DNA from: Mycobacteriaceae bacterium
Lineage (GTDB): Bacteria; Actinomycetota; Actinomycetes; Mycobacteriales; Mycobacteriaceae
Direction: 5' to 3'
DNA length: 64,000 bases
Assembly (NCBI GenBank): GCA_028726465.1
Contig: JAQYQB010000012.1
Coordinates: forward strand, 307,892 to 371,891
Part shown: positions 1 to 6,665 of the stretch, piece by piece
Position numbering within the stretch: position 1 is the stretch's first letter
Layout: each line of letters begins with the position of its first letter
Notes under the pieces: generated by a model
Database searches by the model: none
Seen by the model: the letters and a program-made list of their open reading frames with translations, nothing else
Told to the model about the DNA's origin: nothing
Made by a program: the position numbers and the translations under genes

Positions 1-2
1 GC

Positions 3-140
3 GTCATCTCAAACGCCGCCGCCCCCTTCGGCGGTGTCAAGCAGTCCGGCCTGGGCCGCGAAGGCGGCGCCGAGGGCATCGAGGAGTACACCGAGGTCCA
101 GTACCTGGGAATCCGCGACCCCTACGCAAGCCAGGCCTAG
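3..140 (+). CDS. C-terminal end of a succinate-semialdehyde-type aldehyde dehydrogenase (partial)
   Basis: The window opens inside a gene; the last 45 codons are readable up to a TAG stop. The stretch [16 protein letters not shown] followed by [11 protein letters not shown] is the conserved C-terminal signature of NAD(P)-dependent aldehyde dehydrogenases, and the [10 protein letters not shown] ending is typical of the succinate-semialdehyde dehydrogenase (GabD) branch, which oxidises succinate semialdehyde to succinate in the cytosol. The catalytic Cys and Glu lie upstream of the window, so the substrate cannot be verified here. A strong hairpin follows the stop codon. Confidence 0.75.
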   Translation, partial: VISNAAAPFGGVKQSGLGREGGAEGIEEYTEVQYLGIRDPYASQA

Positions 141-173
141 CTAGGGCCCAGCCCGGCTCCTTGGGTAAGCAAA

Positions 174-206
174 AACCGGGGTGGATAGTTGATATCCACC
201 CCGGTT
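174..206. terminator. Perfect 13-bp hairpin terminator between convergent genes
   Basis: AACCGGGGTGGAT at 174-186 is perfectly complementary to ATCCACCCCGGTT at 194-206 with a 7-base loop. Read on the minus strand, the stem is followed by a run of five T, so it is best placed to end the minus-strand membrane protein gene. It could also stop the dehydrogenase transcript coming from the left. Confidence 0.85.
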
Positions 207-227
207 AAGTCTGCTGCGGGCCGGCCC

Positions 228-662
228 CTAGGCTCGCGAATCGATGCTCGCTTTGACCCGACGCAGGGCGGCGACCATCAGGGTACCGATGGACAGCGCG
301 GTCAGAACTCCCAAGATTCCTGGGTAGCCGAAGTCGTCGACCTCAATGGTGAACCAGACGCTGCAGGCTACTGCCGCTACCATCCACAAGATGATCACGG
401 CGATTAGGGAGCGGAGCAAGAACACGGCCTGCGATCGCCCGCCCCGGGTGAGGCAGAACCAGGTGCAAATGCCAAGAAAGACTGCGAAACTTAGCCCGCA
501 GACTGTAAAGCAGACGGAATAAGGTATTCCGGCCCGCGGAGTGCCGGTGACGTCGGTGAGCCAAGGGGCGACGGTGGAAACTATCGCGGCCGTGCCTAAG
601 CAAGTACACAAAAGAGCCAGGGCGGCTGTTATCAGCAAAACTATTCTATTGACGACGCTCAA
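228..662 (-). CDS. Small four-helix membrane protein, unknown function
   Basis: A 144-residue protein with about four hydrophobic helices: one at residues 5-33, one around 48-72, one around 84-105 and one around 114-132, ending in a basic tail. The start is TTG; it is supported by a GGAG Shine-Dalgarno sequence seven bases upstream. No conserved catalytic motif is visible and I do not recognise the family. It converges on the upstream dehydrogenase and ends at a strong terminator, so it appears to be a single-gene unit. The upstream side carries the first parS-like site. Confidence 0.6.
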   Translation of the reverse strand: MSVVNRIVLLITAALALLCTCLGTAAIVSTVAPWLTDVTGTPRAGIPYSVCFTVCGLSFAVFLGICTWFCLTRGGRSQAVFLLRSLIAVIILWMVAAVACSVWFTIEVDDFGYPGILGVLTALSIGTLMVAALRRVKASIDSRA

Positions 663-806
663 AGTGGATCTCCAATTTTCGTTGTTGGGATTCGTATTTT
701 ACGGGTGCTTAGGGGGTCGATAGGCGGCAATAAGGGAATTATCGTTAAACCCTGCGCGAGGCGCAGCGGGGCTAACGGAATCCTCCTCGCGACTTGCGAA
801 ATGCAA

Positions 807-822
807 TGTTCCACGTGAAACA
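807..822. promoter_or_regulatory. parS-like ParB binding site 1
   Basis: TGTTCCACGTGAAACA differs from the bacterial parS consensus TGTTTCACGTGAAACA at one base. It lies in the intergenic region between the small membrane protein and the flavin reductase gene. In bacteria, ParB nucleates on such sites, which cluster close to the replication origin. A second site lies about 780 bp to the right. Confidence 0.85.
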
Positions 823-923
823 TTCGCGTTCGGGGGAGAAAAGTCCTTGCCGGGTTCACCGGGTGCGCATAGTCTTGCGTTAACCGGTCAGCCCCATCCG
901 CCAAACCAGGGAAGGTTTCTTCC

Positions 924-1580
924 ATGAAGTTCAACCCGTTAACTGAAAGCTCCGGACTGCCGCACTCCCCATTCAAGGGCTGCACAGTGCCTCGCCCCAT
1001 CGGATGGCTCTCCTCGGTGAGCGAAGACGGCCAGGAGAATATCGCGCCCTACAGCCAGTGGCAGAACCTGACCTTTGACCCTCCGATGGTGATGTTCTCC
1101 GCGAACCACTACCCCGACGGGCGTCGCAAGGACACGGTCATTAACGCTGAGCGCACCGGATGGTTCGTCTGGAACATGGCTACCTATCCCCTCCGCGAAG
1201 AGGTCAACAAGTCCGCGATGGCGCTCGAGGCGAACGAGAGCGAGTGGGACCACCTCGATGTCACCAAGGTCTACGCAGACAACTACCCCATCCCTATGGT
1301 CAAGGAATCCCCGGTCCACTTCGAGTGCCGCTACCTGTCCACGCAACGGCTCATGGGGAACTCCAACCAGGGCAGCATCGACGTCGTATTCGCGCGGGTC
1401 GAAAAGATTCACATCGATGACGATTACCTGACCGAGGATGGGTTGCTCGATATCCTCAAGGCCGAGCCGATCGCCCGCATGGGCTACTTCGACTACACGG
1501 TAGTCCGCGAGAAATTCGAGATGCGCGTCCCGGGCGCCTCGGCGGAAGCCCGGCAGGGCCTGGAAGGTACCGCCAATTAA
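924..1580 (+). CDS. Flavin reductase-like (FMN-binding split-barrel) protein
   Basis: A 218-residue cytosolic protein of the flavin reductase-like/DIM6-NTAB family, which binds FMN and in several members reduces flavin with NAD(P)H. The segment with RPIGWLSSVSEDGQENIAPYS followed by NLTFDPPMVMFSAN is the typical FMN-binding N-terminal half. The electron partner or substrate cannot be told from sequence. The start ATG at 924 fits the family N-terminus and has AGGGAAGG about 10 bases upstream. The gene is flanked on both sides by parS-like sites, which says something about chromosome position but nothing about its function. Confidence 0.8.
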   Translation: MKFNPLTESSGLPHSPFKGCTVPRPIGWLSSVSEDGQENIAPYSQWQNLTFDPPMVMFSANHYPDGRRKDTVINAERTGWFVWNMATYPLREEVNKSAMALEANESEWDHLDVTKVYADNYPIPMVKESPVHFECRYLSTQRLMGNSNQGSIDVVFARVEKIHIDDDYLTEDGLLDILKAEPIARMGYFDYTVVREKFEMRVPGASAEARQGLEGTAN

Positions 1581-1586
1581 CCTCAT

Positions 1587-1602
1587 GGTTTCACGTGAAA
1601 CC
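1587..1602. promoter_or_regulatory. parS-like ParB binding site 2
   Basis: GGTTTCACGTGAAACC is a perfect 16-bp palindrome that keeps the parS core TTTCACGTGAAA and differs from consensus only at the two outermost positions. It sits just after the stop codon of the flavin reductase-like gene. Confidence 0.8.
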
Positions 1603-1671
1603 ATGGATGTGTGACCTGTGCAATACTGGAGGCCAAGTTCTTGACCCTCCGATCCTCTCCCAGGAGTTCTC

Positions 1672-3081
1672 GTGACCACAGTGCACAACTACGCAGACCT
1701 GCTCCCCCACGTCGACTCGGGCACGGGGCGCGAAATCATTAACCCGGCGACCGAAGAAGTCGTCGGCGTCGCGCCCGTCGGAACCGTGGACGACGTCGAC
1801 GTCGCGGTGAATAAGGCCCGCGCGGCGCAGAAAGACTTCGACCGGCTAGGGGATGCCGCCCGCTGCGACCTTTTGCTCAAGGCGGCCGACGTCATCGAGG
1901 AACACGCGGAGGCGCTCGCGGAGCTGCTATCCCGCGAGCAGGGCAAGCCGCTCAACGGCCCGAACGCGCACTTTGAAGTCGGTGCCTGTTCCGCGTGGCT
2001 GCGCGCCACGGCGTCGTTCGAATCCCCGGACTACACCGCGGTGGATGACGACATCACGGCCACCGTGCACTACCGCCCCCTGGGCGTGGTGGGAGCTATC
2101 GGCCCGTGGAACTGGCCCATGATGATCACCGTCTGGCAGGTCGCCCCGGCACTGCGGATGGGCAACGCGGTTGTTGTGAAGCCTTCCGAATACACGCCGC
2201 TGTCCGTGCTGGCGTTGATGAAGATCATGAACGATGTGCTGCCCGATGGCGTCCTCCAGGTGGTCACCGGCGACGGCGAAGTCGGCGCGGCGATGTCCAC
2301 CCACGCGGGGATCGACAAGATCATGTTCACCGGCTCGACCGCCACGGGGCGCAAGATCGTGGAATCCTCCGCGGCCAACCTGACGCGCCTGACGCTGGAG
2401 CTGGGCGGTAACGACGCCGGCATCGTCCTGGATGACGCGGACATCGACGCTATCGCCGGGGATCTCTTCTGGGGCGCGTTCATCAACACCGGCCAGACCT
2501 GCGCGGCGATGAAGCGCCTCTACGTGCCGGCGGCACAATACGACGACGTGGTCGCGGCGCTGATCGAAGTAGCGAAGAATTCCCCCATGGGCGTTGGTCT
2601 CGAGGATGACAACGTCCTCGGCCCACTGCAGAACAAGCAGCAATTCGAGATCGTCGACCGCTTGGTCAAGGAGGCGAAGAAGGGCGGCGCCACGGTGCTA
2701 CTCGGCGGTGAGCCGGACTACGACGCGCCGGGCTACTTCTACCCCACCACGTTGGTCGGGGACATCGACCCGGATAACCCGCTCGTGGTGGAAGAGCAGT
2801 TCGGCCCCGTGCTGCCGATCATCGCCTACGAGGACGAGGAGTGGGCCATCGAGCAGGCGAACAAGCTGGATGTCGGGCTGGGCTCGTCGGTGTGGTCCAG
2901 CGACCGCGAGCGCGCGCGTCGCGTGGCCGCCCGGCTGGAGGCCGGAACCACGTGGATCAACGGCCACGGCGGGGTGGATCCCCGCGTGCCCTTCGGCGGC
3001 ATTAAGTCCTCCGGCTACGGGGTGGAATTCGGCGCGGAGGGGCTGAAGGGCCTAGCCTACCCGCACATCATCAACGGCTAA
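1672..3081 (+). CDS. NAD(P)-dependent aldehyde dehydrogenase
   Basis: A 469-residue cytosolic aldehyde dehydrogenase that oxidises an aldehyde to the acid. The whole fold is present: GPWNWPMM at the cofactor-binding start, FTGSTATGRKI for nucleotide binding, the general base Glu243 in LELGGNDAG and the catalytic Cys277 in NTGQTCAAM, spaced by the usual 34 residues, and FGGIKSSGYG near the C-terminus. The start is GTG, chosen because AGGAG lies five bases upstream. The substrate is unknown; a nearby phenylacetate cluster makes an aromatic aldehyde possible, but the gene is about 5.5 kb from that cluster and there is no PaaR-like site, so this is only a guess. Confidence 0.85.
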   Translation: MTTVHNYADLLPHVDSGTGREIINPATEEVVGVAPVGTVDDVDVAVNKARAAQKDFDRLGDAARCDLLLKAADVIEEHAEALAELLSREQGKPLNGPNAHFEVGACSAWLRATASFESPDYTAVDDDITATVHYRPLGVVGAIGPWNWPMMITVWQVAPALRMGNAVVVKPSEYTPLSVLALMKIMNDVLPDGVLQVVTGDGEVGAAMSTHAGIDKIMFTGSTATGRKIVESSAANLTRLTLELGGNDAGIVLDDADIDAIAGDLFWGAFINTGQTCAAMKRLYVPAAQYDDVVAALIEVAKNSPMGVGLEDDNVLGPLQNKQQFEIVDRLVKEAKKGGATVLLGGEPDYDAPGYFYPTTLVGDIDPDNPLVVEEQFGPVLPIIAYEDEEWAIEQANKLDVGLGSSVWSSDRERARRVAARLEAGTTWINGHGGVDPRVPFGGIKSSGYGVEFGAEGLKGLAYPHIING

Positions 3082-3133
3082 AGGCCAAAACCTGCCGAGA
3101 GATAATTCACCGCAGCGCAACGTGGCGCCCGCC

Positions 3134-3226
3134 ATGCAGGACCCCACGGGCCTTGAGCACCACCCCAAGGTCGGCGACGCCGTCGGGCTGAGGATCAGCC
3201 GGCCGATGGTCTACCCGGCAACCTAA
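3134..3226 (+). pseudogene. Possible short ORF or gene remnant
   Basis: Within the 234-bp gap after the aldehyde dehydrogenase an open frame of 30 codons starts MQDPTGLEHHPKVGDAV and ends with a TAA. Its codons look GC-rich in the third position like real genes here, but it is short, lacks a Shine-Dalgarno sequence and I do not recognise it. It could be the decayed end of a lost gene. Confidence is low. Confidence 0.2.
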
Positions 3227-3315
3227 CGGCCCGTTCTAGGCTTCGGCGCCATTTTAGGTTCGGCGGTCCGGCGGGGTGCTGTCAGCCTGCGCCGCGCCGG
3301 GCGGGGTGCCGGCGG

Positions 3316-4521
3316 CTAGGCCGTCGGGTCCTTTCCCCCACCGGGGCCGCCTTCGGCACCCGGTCCGGAGCCCTCCTGCTGAGTGGTCGTGCCGGCATAG
3401 TCGTTCTGGGGATCGCGGTAGATGGTGTGGATATGGCCCCAGCCGGAGGTGGTCACCCCGTCGACATCCGCGCCGGCAGAGCCCTGCTGGTTGGCGAATT
3501 CGATGTAGGCGCTCGGTCCGGAAATCTGGAAGTAGATGCCCTCGCCCTGGGTCATGTCGTAGGTGGTGGCACCGGACCAGTTGATATACGTCTCGTCCAA
3601 GGTATCCCGGATAGCACTCAGCGTGGTCTCGTTGGTGGACTCGTCGGAGAGTGTGGTCCATTGCGCGATGAGCTCGAGAAGGAGCTCCTTCTGCTCATCG
3701 TTGAGATCCGCGCCTTTTAGCCCGGTACCCGTGTCGTAGTCGCAGGTGCTGCCCGGGGCGCAGCTGAGGTTCTTTACTTCCTCGCCCTGGTAGAGCTGCT
3801 CCTTCTGCTCATCGGTGAGTGAGTCGTAGAAGGCAAAGGCGGCCTCGTAGATGCTGCTCATCGGCTGCACCTCTTCGCCCGCGTCGTTGGTGTAGACAGC
3901 CGGCTGGGCGCCGAAGTGGGTGGGCGCGAAGGTGATGGAACCGTCGCTGAACGTGGCGTTTAGGCCCAGGTGGTGGCCGCCGAACTGCAGCGCCCACTCG
4001 CCGGATTCACTCGGGGTGCCGTACAGCGTGAAGTAGTACTGCCCCAAGGAGTCTTCCGTCGAAGACGAGTTGTCCAGGAGGTACTGGTCGCCCTCCATGA
4101 TGGCGACGACCCGCTCATAGGCGCTTTCGGATAGCAGGGTTTCGAGCACTTTCAACGCCGCGGCGCGCTGTTCGTCGTTGAGGTCGTTGAGGTTGAGCCC
4201 ATTGCGTTCCACGAAGGTTACCGGGAAGTTGGACCAGGCGGTTGAGCGGGAGTCGTCGTCCATGCTGAGCTGGACCGCTTCCTTTTGCTCGTCGCTTAGC
4301 GTGTCCAAGAACTCTTGGACGGCCTGGGCGGTGGCCGCGGTGGTCTCGCTAGAGGAACTGGAGGTGGTGGTGGACGCGGTGCTGGTGCTTGCCGAGCTGG
4401 AGCTCGCGGCGGTGGCATCGTTAGCCGAGCCGGTGCCTGTGGAGCAGGCGGCGAGCGGGATGGTCAGGGCGGTGGCGGCCAGGAGGGCGGCCACTTTCGT
4501 GCGGAGTCTGTGCGATGTCAT
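3316..4521 (-). CDS. DUF3500-type secreted lipoprotein
   Basis: A 401-residue predicted lipoprotein. I chose the ATG at 4521 because it gives a normal signal peptide (MTSHRLRTKV, hydrophobic core, lipobox LAAC with Cys26); a longer open frame has no signal at its start. After a Ser/Thr-rich linker (about residues 30-65), the body resembles DUF3500 proteins, with YYFTLYGTPSESGEWALQF, GGHHLGLN and a C-terminal GHIHTIYRDPQNDYAG. Four L-x-DEQ-K/R motifs recur through it. DUF3500 has no agreed function. It lies 116 bp downstream of, and on the same strand as, the PhoD-type phosphatase, so it may belong to a phosphate-acquisition group. Confidence 0.75.
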   Translation of the reverse strand: MTSHRLRTKVAALLAATALTIPLAACSTGTGSANDATAASSSSASTSTASTTTSSSSSETTAATAQAVQEFLDTLSDEQKEAVQLSMDDDSRSTAWSNFPVTFVERNGLNLNDLNDEQRAAALKVLETLLSESAYERVVAIMEGDQYLLDNSSSTEDSLGQYYFTLYGTPSESGEWALQFGGHHLGLNATFSDGSITFAPTHFGAQPAVYTNDAGEEVQPMSSIYEAAFAFYDSLTDEQKEQLYQGEEVKNLSCAPGSTCDYDTGTGLKGADLNDEQKELLLELIAQWTTLSDESTNETTLSAIRDTLDETYINWSGATTYDMTQGEGIYFQISGPSAYIEFANQQGSAGADVDGVTTSGWGHIHTIYRDPQNDYAGTTTQQEGSGPGAEGGPGGGKDPTA

Positions 4522-4637
4522 GAACTCGAGACTAAGCCGCCCGGGTGCCAAAGCCGTGGGGTTTTCGGGGCAGTAAACCGAGAGCTTCCTAAACGGTTGC
4601 TGTACGCCTCGGCCCTACCCGAAACCCTGTGACCTGC

Positions 4638-6326
4638 CTATTCGCCGTCCGAGGGGTCGAAGCCGCCGTCCACGCGCCAGGTGCGGGTGGTGTGCAGGGA
4701 GACGCTGGCTTCGGGGTCCTCGACGTCTGAGACGCGGTAGTAGCGCATCTCTACGTCGTCGGCGCGCAGCTGCGCGACCGCGTAGCCGTGGGCGTCGTAG
4801 TCGAGGTGGTTGACGTTGGGGTTCGCGTCCTTGATGGCGCTTTCCACCAGCACGGAGGTCGAGTTGTCCTCCGCGTGGTAGATGCCCGTGTACTCAGTCA
4901 GGATTTCGTCGACGTTCGGCGCGGAGATGGACGTGGTCACCATCTCGCAGGCGACCTCCTTGTCACCGGTGTAGATGGAGTTGGCCCACTCGGAGTGGAT
5001 ATCGCCGGTGACGAAGAAGTTGTGGCGGCCGCGCTTCCCTAAAAGCTCGAGCAGCTTGTCGCGGTCGTGGGTGTAGCCGTCCCACTGGTCGGAGTTAAGC
5101 GCGATACCGGAGCGGGAGGCCTTCATCGCCTGGATTGCTTCTTCGGCCTCGCGGTTGCCCGGCATGGTCAGCAAGCGCATGGGCGACATCATGACCGAGT
5201 TGCCCAGCACCATCCAGCGCGCCGGGGAGGTCTCCACGACATCGGTCAGCCAGGCGAACTGCTCGCTGCCGAGCATGGTGCGGTCCGGGCTGGCGAAGTT
5301 GGCGGAGGTGGTCTCCGCGTCGCGGTAGCTGCGCAGGTCCATCAGCGTCAGCTCCATGAGGTCGCCGAACTGGAAGCTGCGGTAGAGGTGGCCTTCCTTC
5401 GAGGTGCCGGCCTTGCGCAGCGGCATCCACTCGAAGTAGGCCTGCAGGGCCTGGTCGCGGCGGCTGGCCCACTGGCCCTCGGCGAAGCCGTCGGTGTGGT
5501 TTTCCGCGCCCTCGCGCCAGGCGTTGTTTGCGGACTCGTGGTCATCCCAGGTCACGACCCACGGGGCGGAGGCGTGCGCGGCCTGCAGGTGGGCATCAGT
5601 GCGGTACCGGCCGTAGCGCATGCGGTAGTCCTCGAGGGTGGTGATCTCCCACGTCGGGTGGTGCGGGCGGGCGATGCCGGACTTGCCCACGTACTCGCCC
5701 GTGCCGTATTCGTAGATGTAATCGCCGAGGAAGACGACGAGGTCGAGCTCGCCAGACCAGCCGCGCTTGGCCATGTCGCGGTAGGCGCAGAAGAAGCCGG
5801 ATTCGTAGTTCGCGCACGATGCCACGGCGAAGGTCAGCTGGTCCGGGCTGTCCCCGTGGGCGGGTGCGGTCTTGGTGCGGCCCACCGGGGACTCGGCCCC
5901 GGCGTGCGGGCCGTCGGCAACGCGGAAGCGGTAGTAATACTCGGTGGCCGGGCTCAGGTCGTGCGGCTCCGCGTGGATGGTGTGGTCGCTATCCGGGCTG
6001 GTGGTCTCCGTGCCGCGGGCGACGATGTCGCCGAACTCGGGGCTGGTAGACACCTCCCAGTCGACGCGGGTGGGCTCGCCCAGGCCGGAGCCGGGCAGCG
6101 AGTCACGATCCGGGGTAACGCGGGTCCACAACACCACGGAGCTCGGCAACGGGCCGCCGCTGGCCACGCCGTGCAAGAACGGCAGGCTGGCACCGGAATC
6201 TTGGTTATAAATATCCAACGGGGAGGTGGGCTGGTCTTGGGCAAAGGCGGGGGCCGCGGCGATGCCGGCTGCGGTAAGGGAGGCAGCGGTCAGGGCCGTG
6301 CGGCGGGAGAAACGAGTCGTCTTCAT
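4638..6326 (-). CDS. phoD: PhoD-family alkaline phosphatase/phosphodiesterase, Tat-exported
   Basis: A 562-residue secreted enzyme of the PhoD family, which hydrolyses phosphate mono- or diesters outside the membrane using Fe3+/Ca2+. The start at 6326 gives a twin-arginine signal (SRRTALTAAS, then hydrophobic residues and an AFA cleavage site), fitting the Tat route used by PhoD after cofactor loading. Motifs seen: an N-terminal beta-sandwich domain (SGGPLPSSVVLWTRV), VASCANYESGFF, FLGDYIYEYG, TWDDHESANN, VTGDIHSEWA. The frame runs upstream of this ATG for 100 codons but that part has no signal or homology. It is divergent from another phosphoesterase across a 339-bp promoter region with phased repeats. 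Confidence 0.9.
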   Translation of the reverse strand: MKTTRFSRRTALTAASLTAAGIAAAPAFAQDQPTSPLDIYNQDSGASLPFLHGVASGGPLPSSVVLWTRVTPDRDSLPGSGLGEPTRVDWEVSTSPEFGDIVARGTETTSPDSDHTIHAEPHDLSPATEYYYRFRVADGPHAGAESPVGRTKTAPAHGDSPDQLTFAVASCANYESGFFCAYRDMAKRGWSGELDLVVFLGDYIYEYGTGEYVGKSGIARPHHPTWEITTLEDYRMRYGRYRTDAHLQAAHASAPWVVTWDDHESANNAWREGAENHTDGFAEGQWASRRDQALQAYFEWMPLRKAGTSKEGHLYRSFQFGDLMELTLMDLRSYRDAETTSANFASPDRTMLGSEQFAWLTDVVETSPARWMVLGNSVMMSPMRLLTMPGNREAEEAIQAMKASRSGIALNSDQWDGYTHDRDKLLELLGKRGRHNFFVTGDIHSEWANSIYTGDKEVACEMVTTSISAPNVDEILTEYTGIYHAEDNSTSVLVESAIKDANPNVNHLDYDAHGYAVAQLRADDVEMRYYRVSDVEDPEASVSLHTTRTWRVDGGFDPSDGE

Positions 6327-6665
6327 GGCTGTCAAACTAGCCCAGTCCAGGGTCCCTCGCTGCGGGAATAAGTGCTGGTTGTCAAGTTTTAAGTAGAAGT
6401 TATTTTCTGAGCAACCTGACTTTAACCTGGCATTTACCTGTATTTGTTTCCATATGCCTAACGTTTTGCTCAAGCCGGGTGGTTTACGCGGGCGACCGAA
6501 GATTTTCCCTCGTGACCGCCCGGCTCTAAAGCTGTAAAACAACTCGCCCACCACTCTGCTTTTGGTTCTGCCGCACGGATCACTTGGCACTGCAGCCCCG
6601 ACACCAATGAATAACTGCAGTGTCATCCGGCCCCGCGGTAGGACCGTCTGACCAGGAAGAAGCTC
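6327..6665. other. Divergent promoter region between two phosphatase genes
   Basis: A 339-bp AT-richer gap separating the minus-strand phoD gene and the plus-strand metallophosphoesterase gene, so it must hold both promoters. Besides the phased repeats at 6411-6443 I see no gene in it. The right half (about 6500-6640) has coding-like composition but no supported ORF. Confidence 0.6.
6411..6443 (+). promoter_or_regulatory. Three 11-bp-phased direct repeats, Pho-box-like
   Basis: The hexamers AACCTG (6413), AACCTG (6424) and TACCTG (6435) are spaced exactly 11 bp apart, giving three tandem units. PhoB/PhoR-type OmpR-family regulators bind direct repeats with 11-bp phase, and both flanking genes encode phosphatases, so control by phosphate starvation is likely. 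The regulator itself is not in the window. Confidence 0.55.

Noticed and set aside
939-1688. Long minus-strand open frame opposite the flavin reductase gene
   Set aside because: A shadow frame typical of GC-rich DNA; the plus strand has a clear conserved protein and parS sites lie at both ends.
6327-6626. N-terminal extension of the PhoD-type phosphatase
   Set aside because: It would hide the twin-arginine signal peptide and cover the divergent promoter region with the phased repeats.
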